From assembly GCA_905250025.1 (NCBI GenBank), contig CAJNOJ010000182.1:150243-214242 (forward strand): DNA of 64,000 nucleotides, given 5' to 3'. A program made the translations under genes and the position numbers. The DNA is from Adineta ricciae (taxonomy: Eukaryota; Rotifera; Eurotatoria; Adinetida; Adinetidae). Below the pieces are notes generated by a model. That model did not search any database and had not been told where the DNA came from. It saw only the letters and a list, made by a program, of their open reading frames with translations. The number at the start of each line of letters is the position of its first letter. The stretch's first letter is position 1. Below are positions 11,770 to 23,058 of the stretch, in pieces.

Positions 11770-14700
11770 ATGTGTGTCAAAATTGTCCAAGTCGTTTTCC
11801 TAATCTCCGCCATAATGGCAATGTCGCCTGAGGAAAAATCGAAACTTCGTGTACGAGTTCTCGATATGTTTAAGCATGGCTTTGGATCTTATATGGTAAG
11901 TCAATGCAGCTCGTGTTTCAAGTTTTTCTGTAAACTCGACGTAAATGTTTTCATATAGAAATACGCTTTTCCAGCTGATGAGTTAATGCCGTTGAGGTGA
12001 GAGTACAGAATGTTTGAAAAGACGATTACTTCTTGCTTTTGTAGTTGTAAAGGCCGATATCGTGGTTCTGAACCATCTCGAGGTGATATCGATGATGCTC
12101 TTGGAAAGTAAGCAAACATCTTTTCAATGAGTGGACAAATGAAACGCGTATGTATATTCTAGTTTCTCCTTAACACTTGTTGATAGCTTGGACACATTAG
12201 CGGTGAGTGATTGCCATCGTGGCTTGAATGTTGTCGGACATGGATTTTTGATTTAGGTGCTGGGAATGTTTGATGAATTCGAACACGCTGTTCGTCAAGT
12301 CATTCAACACGTCTCTTTTGATCGCGATGTTATTGTGTCTGTTTTCGAAACAAATATTCGGATGATTGGGTAATTTATTTTACAGGGTAGAAGACATTCT
12401 TGATTCTTTGTATAATGTTTAGTGGACTTCTCGGTGGTCACATCTCAGCTAAATATATCAATTCATATCATCCATTGCGCTTATCATGGTATCGTGATGA
12501 ACTATTGGTTTTAGCACATGACTTAGGCCTTCGACTGCTACCGGCTTTTAATACATCAAGTGGTTTGCCCTTACCACGTGTGAATCTTCGTCATGGAATC
12601 GATCTGACATTGTCGAAAAGTGACCGCGAGCGTTTCACTTGTACGGCTTGTGCTGGAACATTGATATTAGAATGGGCTACTCTCTCGCGACTGACGGGCA
12701 ACTATCTGTTCGAACAGTATGCCGATCGTGCGATGTCATATCTGTGGGAGCGTCGTCATCGACAATCAAATCTGATGGGTACTATACTGAATGTTCATTC
12801 AGGTGATTGGATTGTTCGAGAAGCAGGCATTGGTGCTGGTATTGATTCATATTATGAATACTTATTTAAAGCTTATGTTCTCTTGGGAGAAAAGAATACG
12901 GATTATCTAGCTCGTTTTCAAGAACACTATTCCTCGATAATGTCCTACGTTCAACAAGGTGTTGCTATGGTTAATGTTCACATGCATCAACCGTATCGAT
13001 TAGCAAAAAATCATATGGATGCTTTGTTAGCGTTTTGGCCTGGCTTGCAAGTCATGACAGGTGATTTAAAACCGGCGATTGAATTGCACGAAATGTTGTA
13101 TCAAGTTGTGAAGAAGCATAAATTTTTGCCTGAAGCGTTTACAACTGACTATCGAATACATTGGAATTCACATCCGTTGCGACCTGAATTTGTTGAATCC
13201 ACTTATTTTATCTATAAAGTAAAGAAAAACATAATTGAAGGAGTAAAAACTACACATCTTTCTTTCGTAGGCCACTGGTGATCCACATTATCTCGAAGTC
13301 GGACGTACAATATTGAATAATTTAGAAGAACACGCTCGAGTTCCATGCGGTTATGCAGCTATATCCGATGTATCGACTGGTCAACAAGAAGATCGAATGG
13401 ATTCATTTGTCTTAGCAGAAACATTCAAATATCTTTATCTGCTATTTGATACAAGTCCGCATCGTTATATCGATGTGGATCAATTTGTGTTTACCACCGA
13501 AGCTCATATCCTTCCATTAGATTTATTCGCGTTTCATGTTAATGAAACATTACAAAAAGAATTCGACCGACAGACTTTATTATCTGCACGCCTGTATGAA
13601 CAAAAGAATCTTTCGTTGACCGAGCGATTCAATGAAAAACGAGCGAAGTATAATCAATGTCCTGCGATGGACGATCAATTTCAATCGCACCAGTACAAGG
13701 AGCAATTGAGAAGAAATATTCGTGGCGATCAGGATATGACAGAAACAATAACAACGACTTCGGCGATTGAACCAGAAAAACGATCGAAAAAGTAAGAGAA
13801 GCTCATTTTGAAACTTAAGTACGAATAAAAGTCATTTCTAGTGAATCTCACAATCGCTTGACAGCTTTGGAATTTTCTGCTGTTAATCCCGATCATATCA
13901 CTCAGTTATCGAATATGGGTATACAAATTCAAACAATGACTGATGGCCGTAAGAATTGAAACGATTTTTATTCGATGTCAACAAATTCTCTTCTTTATTC
14001 AGGTGTTCAATTAATCCACAATTCAGCCACTGCCGCGTCACATGAAGATGCAGAAGATGGTCTGCTGTTTATTCAAGAAATGATGGACATGATGAAGAAT
14101 ATCAATGGATTAAACCCAACATCATCTGAGTCTAATTATCATGTTCCACTATCGATTATTCCCTTGATAGATAACACTGAAGAAAAACGGCATAGTTTCG
14201 CTGTTGGATCTGCTCAATTTGGAAAACAATTGCACGGCAAATCAGGAGTAAATCAATCTTGAGTAAAGATTGAAAATTCTCATTTTTTTACTTCTAGATA
14301 TTCGCTCAACTACATGTTGCTCAACCCTTCTCTGCTTGTTCGCAGCTGTTTTCTTCCCATTTTCTTCACTCACGTATCGGCATTGTTCGACGTGGTGATT
14401 GCATGTTCATCGAGAAAGCCCGTCGATTGGAAAATGTTCATGCTATTGGAGGAATCGTCATTGACCATAATACATCGTTGAAATCGTCGACAAATGGCAT
14501 ATTCTCCATGACTGGTGATGGAAATAATGATGTTCACATACCCGTTGTGTTAATGTTCAAGGAAGAAGCATTTCATTTGTTACATTTGCTAACAAAATAC
14601 CCGAATTTGATTGTTTATGTTGGAGACGAACGTTGTTTGAAAGAAAGTTTCTATGAACAGCTCGAAGTTCTGGAAAGTCTCGTTGAACCGCGGGATCAAA

Positions 14701-15213
14701 TAACAAATCGCTGGATTTATGGGCAAATGACATTGTTCGAAAAGAGATCTACCTGTCCAATGGTACCAAAAAAGCTAAAAGGATTCGAGCAGAAAATTCA
14801 ATCGCAACCAGAACCAATAGACACGCCGCCTATTGTTCAATTTGAACATTTTACTGATACTAGTATGGAATCGAAATTATGTGATTAATATTTTTCTTTT
14901 GCTATTTCTTATTTTAGACAATAACAAACCTGTTGACGAAATCACATCGCAATTATTCGCCAGTCTCAATCTGACAACTGCAAATCTCGGTGGTCAATTG
15001 CATAACATTGAAGCATATCGTTCAGCATTGAATAAAGTAGTTCGTGCTGCCATAGTTTCTGCGAATCAATCTCTCGCAGCAAATACTACCGCTACGCAGA
15101 ACCAAGAACAAGAAGTTGAAATTCCTGTAATCATCGAGCAACAACCATTGACGACAACAATGGACACGAGGGAATATACAGAGAAAAGATCCGAATCCGA
15201 AGAGAGAAACTGA
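11770..15213 (+). CDS. EDEM3: EDEM3-like ER degradation-enhancing alpha-mannosidase, complete (block B)
   Basis: The eleven-exon model is 11770-11895, 11959-11996, 12045-12107, 12163-12202, 12257-12369, 12423-13218, 13271-13791, 13842-13948, 14003-14247, 14298-14880 and 14918-15213. It stays in frame throughout and gives 975 residues, close to human EDEM3. A signal peptide (1-17) targets the ER. The GH47 domain carries the catalytic VFETNIR (Glu120), the glycine-rich [24 protein letters not shown] and the calcium-site FTTEAH (about 467-471). The protease-associated domain (about 684-790, with [10 protein letters not shown]) separates EDEM3 from EDEM1 and EDEM2. It trims mannose from misfolded glycoproteins for ERAD. 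Poly(A) signals AATAAA follow at 15250 and 15342. Confidence 0.92.
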
Positions 15214-15593
15214 GTGATAGAGAAATACGTTCATATTTCTTACCGGTGATAATAAATTATCTTATATTTTGTTTTCAGTTTTGCTAGTCGTCGAGTTTGC
15301 AGTTCGATTGAAATAACCTACAAAAAGATCTTTTACAACCAAATAAAAATGTATATGACTCTTGTTTCACAGTTATTCCTTTCGTTTCTTTCTCTTTTCT
15401 TTTGTTACTAATAAACATCTACGAAACCGATCTATTTCTTTTCTCAAATGAAACCTATATCAATTTAATCTCTAGTACGTTTTCTAGCATTATTTAGCGT
15501 GTAAAACACAAACAAAGACGAAAAGAAAAGAGCTACATATACAATAAAACGCAGCAAGAAAAATACGAAAAAGAAGGAAGGAGTTATCTTTTA
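15214..15593. other. Convergent 3' spacer (block B)
   Basis: This is the block B counterpart of 2486-2857. It holds two AATAAA signals for EDEM3 and nothing else recognisable. Confidence 0.6.
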
Positions 15594-16776
15594 CTATTTA
15601 TAGACTTGTTTCATCAGTTTGTTAATAGTTTCTGAATCTAATCGATGTACACCAGATAAATGTCGTCGAATACTTTTCCGAGTGATTTCTTGCGTTGAAC
15701 ATGGCATATTTGCAATAGGATCGTTGATTGCCAATGGACATTTGACTTTATGAAGTGGATCGAACAATGTCAATGTCGTATCAGTTGTTATAGAAAACAA
15801 TTTGCTAGTAGATGGATCTTGTTGATAAATCATTGCTTTTACCAGACGGATCGAGACTTGACGTTTGAAGCCGTGTTTCGAATTGAAATGTTGATACAGA
15901 CAAATCTTTTTAGTTGAACCTTTTGATTTTGCACATAATTGATGTTGATGATAGTCTTGAAATAAACCGAATGCTCCATCGAATGTTAGTGGACATTCGC
16001 CGAGATATGAACCGCAGGCCATTGATTGGCCGAGTTTTTTCTTAGTTGCCTTTCGTTTAGTTTTTATATCGTAATCTGAATCGTCCGTTCTATTGTTCTG
16101 ATCCATATAATCATACTCTGTTTAAAGAACAAAAAATGACTTTTTCACACTTTACTGCGATGTCTTACCTTCATCACTGAATTCTTCGGTTATATTTACA
16201 TTGAAATCTAAATAACAGATTTTGAACAATAATTGGTAAAACATTCTTCATTTCATAAGTCGTATTACTTTCATCGTTTTTCCAGGGTGTTATTTCATTC
16301 CACCATTCAATTTCTTTTGGCTGACTAGATATTTCAAATTGCTTAATCAATTCAAATCTTTCCCAAAAGAATTCTTACATAAGTAACGCAACTATTTCTT
16401 TACTTTCATCGTCATCGAAATAATTCGAATTTTTCATCGATAAAGGTACTTGAGATAGGTGTTGATCTTCTTGATTAGTACATTCTTTGAGTAGATCAGG
16501 AACATTTTTTTGTTCTTCAGCATCGGAATCAAGTGTAACGGCTAAGCGATATCATACGACATGTTTGCGCTCTTAACAAAACGACATACTTGACGACGAA
16601 TGGTCCAAATCTTCTTTTTCAACGATTTCCGATGTCTGATGAGATAGCCAATGGCGATAACAGAGCATATGTCCACAATGAGTTTTGCATAGAAAAACAT
16701 GAATGGGTGGAGCGCCCAACACGGGAAAACATGTTGGTTGTGTGCAGTATCCTTTACCAGAGAGCATCTTTGGCAT
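15594..16776 (-). CDS. Uncharacterised cysteine/histidine-rich protein, block B copy
   Basis: Exons are 16590-16776, 16379-16541, 16269-16324, 16169-16207 and 15594-16117 (322 residues), matching block A exon for exon. The start at 16776 is the first ATG in the frame that runs into the zinc-like Cys/His region (CTQPTC, CKTHCGHMLCYRHW). Introns are 45-61 nt. Compared with block A, substitutions are mostly conservative and all Cys/His positions are kept. The family is unknown to me. The arrangement of an N-terminal Cys/His module, acidic middle and C-terminal Cys/His module is the only structural hint. Confidence 0.62.
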
Positions 16777-17066
16777 GATAAATATAGTCGGATATGTTTC
16801 ACGTGTGCGTTTTTGCGCCACATATATATGGCGACAAAATAGATGACGGACGACAGGAAAGGAAAAAAGGAGTAGAGGAAAGTGAACGAATAGTGGAAAA
16901 CGTTTCGCGACTGAAATTTTGAATTCGTTGTTTTGTACCTGGAAGAGTCGTAGGTACTTTTTCGAAAGTTTTGGTATTTTTATTCCAGAATTCTCATGTC
17001 ATATGAAGTTACATTCAAACAAAGATCGCAAAAAAAATATAATGAAAATCTTCAATATAAACACTG

Positions 17067-18629
17067 TCACTGTTCTTCTTTAATATTTCGATCAATAGTG
17101 ATAACGCGTTCGTCAATGAAACTGTTTTCATCAGTATCGTCGTCGTTATCTGTTAAACTCAATTCTTGTCCAGTAGTTTTCGTCGGTTGAGATTGCTGAA
17201 TAAATTCTGTTAATGTGCGTTCGGTGCAGCGAGCTATAAAACGTATCAGTGGCCGCAAATCGCCATCGTTTGCTTGATCAAGGCAAGCGTAATAGGTTAA
17301 ACGTTCTGTTTTCTTAATAATCACAGGTGGAAAACCGGATCTCATTAAAATCAAATTCATTAACAAACGACCTGTTCGGCCATTTCCATCAATAAAGGGA
17401 TGAATATAAACAAATTTGTAATGTGCAATAGCAGCTAATTCAATTGCATGAAGATCTCTCGTATCTTCTAATGAATTTAACCAAACAAGGAAATCTTCCA
17501 GATATCCGTCGACTTCACTGGCAGCCGGAGGAACAAACGATCCAACATAAACTTGATGTTCACGTAACTGACCGGCTTGAACGGGATCGACAAAACCTAA
17601 AACTCGTCGATGAATTTCGAAGATATCTTCGCGTTTGATCGAACCGAGACGATTCACTAATGTACAATTAACGTACTGCAAAGCTAAGTCGAGTCCAAGA
17701 ACTTCTTGCTGTTCAATTAGAGATTTTCCACCAATGGCCATGCGTGTTTCAACAATATGCCGCGTTTCACGCAGATTCAATGTATTTCCTTCGATGGCAT
17801 TCGAATGATAAATGTGTAAATAATAAGCATCACGTTTAGCACGTCGTAAATAAGGATTTGTGTCCGGAATTCGATAGAGTTCTTGAAGGAGATTATCAAC
17901 GAACGTAAAATGTTTCTGATCGATTTCTTCAACCAGTGGTAATGTGCGTTTTTTCAGTTCTAAAGCACGAGGATTGGTTGGTTGATTGAAAAGTGCGCGC
18001 GTGTATAAACTATCAGCATGTACCAAATCTTTATGATGATATTCGAGAAATTGACCATATTCGACGAGAATTTCGGAATTGTAAGGATCGAGTGTAAGAG
18101 CATGTTCGAAAACTTTGCGTGCTTTTTCAAACTTATTTTCATCGATTAAACGGAGCGCGAGATGAAGTGCAGTTTCCGCTTCTTGTCGAAGATCTTGAAA
18201 AACACACATAACAGGAGTCGATTGTCGGTAGAAAACTAACGAAAACTTACCACTAGACACGTTCTTTTCTTTAATTTTGTCTTTGGTATACTTGCGTTCT
18301 GTATTAGAAGGTTGGCGTTGATGATGCTGTGCTTGCAATTCATTCTTCTTCGCTGACGAACATTGCACAGATGTGACGCCGGCTGGAAAGAACACATGAC
18401 GGGAAGTGAGTAAACTGAGCGACGATGATGATGATATCGATGAGAGTGGTGGCGATGAAACTTTGATTAATAAATGTGGGATTAAAATATTAACAATAAT
18501 TGTAGTGGTAAATGAAAGAAGAAGAAATAAACATAAAGTTGTAAGAGATTGACGAACATCAATCGAAGGACAACATTGCACTAGTCGATGAAAACTCCGT
18601 CGAAATATAATTCGATAAAATAGTGTCAT
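17067..18629 (-). CDS. FICD: FICD/HYPE-like protein adenylyltransferase, block B copy
   Basis: Exons are 18251-18629 and 17067-18193, giving 501 residues. Residues 28-51 form a signal-anchor helix, about 130-200 hold TPR-like repeats, and the Fic domain follows. The Fic motif spans His391-Arg402 (HPFIDGNGRTGR) and the inhibitory motif SNAIEGN lies at 257-263 with Glu261. FICD enzymes sit in the ER membrane facing the lumen and switch BiP activity by reversible AMPylation. The 57-nt intron has no stop and is a multiple of three, so the unspliced frame is continuous through it. The block A intron is 58 nt, which shows that splicing is the normal state. Confidence 0.92.
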   Translation of the reverse strand: MTLFYRIIFRRSFHRLVQCCPSIDVRQSLTTLCLFLLLSFTTTIIVNILIPHLLIKVSSPPLSSISSSSSLSLLTSRHVFFPAGVTSVQCSSAKKNELQAQHHQRQPSNTERKYTKDKIKEKNVSSGKFSLVFYRQSTPVMCVFQDLRQEAETALHLALRLIDENKFEKARKVFEHALTLDPYNSEILVEYGQFLEYHHKDLVHADSLYTRALFNQPTNPRALELKKRTLPLVEEIDQKHFTFVDNLLQELYRIPDTNPYLRRAKRDAYYLHIYHSNAIEGNTLNLRETRHIVETRMAIGGKSLIEQQEVLGLDLALQYVNCTLVNRLGSIKREDIFEIHRRVLGFVDPVQAGQLREHQVYVGSFVPPAASEVDGYLEDFLVWLNSLEDTRDLHAIELAAIAHYKFVYIHPFIDGNGRTGRLLMNLILMRSGFPPVIIKKTERLTYYACLDQANDGDLRPLIRFIARCTERTLTEFIQQSQPTKTTGQELSLTDNDDDTDENSFIDERVITIDRNIKEEQ

Positions 18630-18849
18630 TGATTATGATTCTATTCAAGACGGTAACGGAGAACATGATAAATAATATTTAATGGTAAAGAGACGAATAA
18701 GCTACGTGAAGATCATAACTATCTTCAAGAATTTTATAAATCTAAAAAAAAAACAAACAAAAACATTTTCTTTACTAACATTAGAAAAATCGATCTAGTA
18801 AACACAGGTGAATGTTAACTGAATGATTCTAACAGAAACGTAGGTCTTT

Positions 18850-19437
18850 TTATCTAGCTTTTTGTTGTTCGAATAATTCTTGAATTTGTTGCGTTGCTGT
18901 TACTTGTGGAAATTCCATTTCGGTCAGATCGTTGTCGGGATATGTTCGCAATGTTCGATCAGTCGGTTTATTTGTAAATGGTGTCCATATGCCTTGAGTC
19001 GACGGTGAATCCGTATGCATTTTCTTTAATAACCTCCATTGTGGGTCACCTTGTTGTGTCAATAAACTGTGTATCCACCAATTCACATGCTGTCGGTCAC
19101 AATTTGATAGTGGAATCCATTGACGATCGCCACTTAGATATTCTCCGATTAGATTTGGTGCTCGATGACGACGTGGTTGAACGTATATCACAACGTACGG
19201 ATGTTGACGAGCAAATGCTGTTAAATCATTAGCAATCCATTCTCGTGTGCCGTACGATGTACGAAATTCTTTACACACCTGGATCGTCAAGCGTTGCAGT
19301 TGACAAACATAGCGCGAACCGATACCGTTCTGTAGATGAGTTGAGATGTACTTTCCGGGTGTTATTTCATCGAATGAATGAAACGAACGAATCGATTGTT
19401 TTGGTAATGAAACGAAACGACGGAGTAGCTGAAACAT
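18850..19437 (-). CDS. mrpl43: Mitochondrial ribosomal protein mL43, block B copy
   Basis: The encoded protein has 195 residues and is almost identical to the block A protein. The start at 19437 is chosen because the acceptor-like tttctgtattcag directly precedes the ATG in both copies. It contains the conserved mL43 core (RYVCQLQRL, PYVVIYV) and the C-terminal TPFTNKP. It lies 220 bp downstream of FICD's start, on the same strand. It is a large mitoribosomal subunit protein. Confidence 0.88.
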   Translation of the reverse strand: MFQLLRRFVSLPKQSIRSFHSFDEITPGKYISTHLQNGIGSRYVCQLQRLTIQVCKEFRTSYGTREWIANDLTAFARQHPYVVIYVQPRRHRAPNLIGEYLSGDRQWIPLSNCDRQHVNWWIHSLLTQQGDPQWRLLKKMHTDSPSTQGIWTPFTNKPTDRTLRTYPDNDLTEMEFPQVTATQQIQELFEQQKAR

Positions 19438-19663
19438 CTGAATACAGAAAGAAACTATATATCGTGCGAAAAATAGCAAGATGTCTGATGTGAAGCGTAT
19501 GACTGGTACGGAATTTAATCCAACAGTTAAATAATGGAATGGTCGATAGGTGTCGGTAGATTATTTTATTGATTTCAATGTACATAGAATTCTACTATAC
19601 TGTAAAAACTAGAAACTAAAAAAGGCATTATTGAACTGTTACAAAAAAAACGGGAAAATATTC

Positions 19664-20602
19664 TCAAAAAACAACCAATCGACTTTCATATCGATTCAGA
19701 TGAACACTGTTAAATTGTCTTTTCAGAACGTCCTGATAATTCCATTCTTCACTTAATTCCTGAGACCGATGAATGTATAAATCAAATTTAAATTGATTAA
19801 GTTTTCTTAAATGACTAGAAATCATCGATAAAAGCCAATCATAATACTGTAAATGATGCATGACACTAGCATTGATCGAGATTGACCGAGATATTCTCAA
19901 CTGTTCGAGATTAGGTACACATAACAAATAACTTTCTAAAATCTCATCATCCCACGGGTAATCGTCGTACTTCATATTGATGAACAATCGCTTCAGATTG
20001 ATATGCTTGATAAAATTTGTCTCGATTTTCGATCTTGTTGGTAATTTAAATTTCAGAATCGATAAATTTGGACATGCAAGCAGAACCGATGTGTAAATCG
20101 ATGCATTAATGTCATTGAACCTTAAAAATCGTATAGATAACGATCGTGTCCAATCTTGCGGTGCACTTGGCGATCTCATTCGAGATATATAACAACATTT
20201 CAGAGAAGGAAAAACATCCGAGAAGATCTTAGTACGGAGATCCGGCATATAAAACGGATGGATTTTATGATAAATAGCTAAATATTCTAAATTCGGCAAT
20301 GTATGTCCATTGAATTGCACAAGAAATTCTTCGGTAACGTAGTCGAGAATGAGACGGCGAATGTTTGGAAAGCAGACGAGTTTATCTGGAATCGTTTTCT
20401 CAATAATCAATGTGCGAATGTATGGATACGCTTGAGTTTGATTGTCTTGTTCGTTCGTCGAGTACGTCAGATGAGTTAAAGACTGAATGAGATAATTGAA
20501 GCGAAAGTTAAGATTATAAAAAGCTTGGAAAAGTTGCGGAGCTTTGAGATATTTGAACAATTCAATTAATAACTCATTGGGTAAACGTTCTAAGCCAGAC
20601 AT
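19664..20602 (-). CDS. F-box protein 1 of the array
   Basis: A single exon encodes 312 residues. The F-box lies at about 3-48 (GLERLPNELLIELFKYLKA). Degenerate leucine repeats follow, then the array's C-terminal signature YYDWL...NQFKFDL and YESRLVVF. F-box proteins bind SKP1 and present substrates to an SCF ubiquitin ligase, with the C-terminal repeats reading the substrate. Just upstream of the ATG is an acceptor-like ttctag followed by ATTAGTTGT, also found before member 3, which suggests a conserved 5'-UTR intron. Confidence 0.8.
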   Translation of the reverse strand: MSGLERLPNELLIELFKYLKAPQLFQAFYNLNFRFNYLIQSLTHLTYSTNEQDNQTQAYPYIRTLIIEKTIPDKLVCFPNIRRLILDYVTEEFLVQFNGHTLPNLEYLAIYHKIHPFYMPDLRTKIFSDVFPSLKCCYISRMRSPSAPQDWTRSLSIRFLRFNDINASIYTSVLLACPNLSILKFKLPTRSKIETNFIKHINLKRLFINMKYDDYPWDDEILESYLLCVPNLEQLRISRSISINASVMHHLQYYDWLLSMISSHLRKLNQFKFDLYIHRSQELSEEWNYQDVLKRQFNSVHLNRYESRLVVF

Positions 20603-20698
20603 ATGTACAACTAATCTAGAAAAAGAAAGAAATATACATGGAAAGTTTGTAATTCATGAAATATGTTTATTCAAAAAATAATTTCCAGAAAACTTCAT

Positions 20699-21793
20699 TT
20701 ACATTGATTCTCTACAAATTATTAGTTGAGCTTGATATTCCTGTTCAGTATGTACATTACTAAAATCACTTTGTATTTGTTCGAGAAGATTCTCATGAAG
20801 AATTATTCGTAATTGTTCATCAGTTGATATATGAAAATAGAATTTAAATATTCGTAGACACGGCAGACGACGATTTATTATTGATTTCAACCAATCACAA
20901 TATTGAATGTAATCGAGAATATTGTGGGAATAGTTTCGCCGATGAATATCAAGTTGATGAAGATTCTGTACATATGATAAAAGCGTACTTAACGTATGAT
21001 CATCATCTGACCAGTCTGAGTTCGTTAGGTTGATAACCATACGTTTAAGATTGATGTGTTGAAAAGTATTTGTTGAAGTATCATTTGGTGATTGTATAGA
21101 AAACTTGAGAAACGATAAGTTTGGACAAGTTCGAAGTATGATTTCATAAATCATCAGATCGATCAGGTCAGTTTTCAATATTCGTATCATCGGTGAATGC
21201 TCGGATTGTTGAATCGTCAATAAGCCCTCTTGTCCATATAGTTCACACGAGTATAACTTTGGAAAACGATTGGAAAAGATTTCGTTATGTAAAAGATTGA
21301 TCTCATACATTGTGTATTTATATAGAACAGATAAATGTTCTAAATGTGGCATAATATTTCCTTTCAACAGTCCGAGTACTTTCGGTATTGGACTTTTCAG
21401 TTTTAACCGACGAACGTTAGGGAAATGTTTAGGATTGAAGTCAATCCATTCATCAACGATTAGTGTATAGACATAGAAGGAAAACAGTTCATCGTTCGAT
21501 TTGAGGTTTACTGGTACTTTCATGTGATAGGATAGTTGAAGATATTGAAACGATTGAATCAGATCATTGAAACGTTCGTTGAGATTGTGAAATGAACGAA
21601 AGAGATCGCGAGCATTGAGATATCTAAAAGTACCTGTAAGCAATTCATTTGGAAGATCTTCTAGCCGAGATTTGCGTTTGTTTGCCGTCTAAAGAATAGC
21701 ATTTTGTCGACAACAAGCTCGCAGAACTATGCAGACACTTACTTTCAACGGAGTTATGATCGTACCGTGGTACTTGCATATTACGATATTCAT
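20699..21793 (-). CDS. F-box protein 2 of the array, with small first exon
   Basis: The main exon 20699-21688 lacks an ATG in its F-box-encoding part. Joining it across a 54-nt intron to 21743-21793 supplies an in-frame ATG and gives 346 residues. The N-terminus then reads MNIVICKYHG, runs into SRLEDLPNELL and continues through the F-box. The C-terminus has YCDWLKSIINRRLP. The F-box links to SKP1 and the leucine-rich part presumably binds substrate. The first exon is inference from splice signals, while the rest is clear. Confidence 0.7.
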
Positions 21794-21937
21794 CGAAATG
21801 GTGATAAGAATAGAATGTCAGTAGGAGTGCTGAGCGAAAGACAGTTGATCACTATCGTGTTTCGACTTTCAATAGAATTACATAAATATCTAAAGATGAT
21901 CTAGAAGAAACAAATATACAGGTAAACATTTGCATTT

Positions 21938-22865
21938 TCATTCGTAAATGATGAGTCGAGACTGATATTTATGACAATGAAAATTAAGAAATTTTTCTTC
22001 TAGTTGAGATAAGACATTCGATTCATTATAGATTTGTCCTTGAATAATTTTGAAGTAGAATTTAAATTGTTGCAAGAATGCTAAATATACAAATAATTTC
22101 GATGCTAACCAGTCATATTCCAGTAGAGAATCTGTCAATTTTGAACTAAACATCGATCGATAAACAATCAAATGTTCGATATTTGGTGCACATGATAAAT
22201 AACTATCGAAAACGTGATCAGTCCAAGGCCATTTCATATCCCCAACATCCATGACTAATCTTTTCAGTCTGCTATGTGATTCAATATTCAGTGTAGAATC
22301 ATCGCAACTAAACATTGCTAGTTCCAATGAATGTAAATGTTGACAAGCCTTCAAAATGGCGTGGTAAACAACTAAGGTGATACGTGAAATTCTCAACGTA
22401 CGTAACGATGGTAACGAGGTCCATTCATCTGCAGTAGTCAATGTATCTATCGGAAGAAGAAAAAAACGGATGAAAAGTTCGGCAAAGTGTGCGATATGTC
22501 GTACCGAGATGAGATACGGAAAGATGTTCGAGGTAGGGTAGATTTTGAGAAGTCAGTTGTGATAGAACTCGTTTCAATGGACATTCTAATTTAAGAGAAC
22601 GAATGTTACGAAATTGATTAAGATCGATCAATATCGCTCGACCGACGATGAGTGTGTGGGTGAAATGAGGAAATAGATGAAGATCATTGATTTGATTATC
22701 AGCGAAGATTTGCATATGGAAAATTAAGTTGAGTTGCTGAGAGGATTTGAGCAGGTTATTGAGACGAGTGTTGAGTTGATAAAACAATTGAAATAGATCA
22801 CGAGCATCGAAGTATTGAAACACATCCAAGAGAATTTCATTGGGCAAATCTTCGAATTTATTCAT
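21938..22865 (-). CDS. F-box protein 3 of the array, with an intron replacing a conserved segment
   Basis: Exons 22505-22865 and 21938-22446 join in frame across a 58-nt intron with a T-rich acceptor (289 residues). It begins MNKFEDLPNEILLDVFQYFDAR and ends YQSRLIIYE. The intron sits exactly where other members encode about 30 residues including FSN.FP.L..C, so the spliced protein lacks that segment. Alternatively the gene has suffered a deletion plus frameshift and is dead. The correct splice signals and open frames favour a working gene. Confidence 0.62.
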
Positions 22866-23058
22866 TACGTTGACAACTAATCTAAAAACAAACATTTTCC
22901 ACAATAATTAGATGTACGTTTCAATAGGAATCACAAATCAATTGATCACTTGTTCGCGTGTTAATCGTAGACAAAGCACTTTGTCGTTTTTTTTCACATG
23001 AACGGACGCAATACAAAGCAGACATGTTCACAAAAGTTAAACTTTTCGAGTATGTCTT

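Larger units (their letters stand above)
12746..19534. repeat. Block B: second copy of the four-gene segment
   Basis: This is the partner of 1-6800. Homology begins inside EDEM3 exon 6 only because the window starts there. It ends just after the mL43 upstream region, where block A meets the N. Beyond 19534 the sequence runs on into the F-box array without a break, so this copy is in its natural context on both sides. Confidence 0.95.

Noticed and set aside
17067-18629. FICD block B as one uninterrupted 520-residue protein
   Set aside because: The extra 19 residues are a 57-nt GT-AG intron that happens to stay open. The block A intron is 58 nt and breaks the frame.
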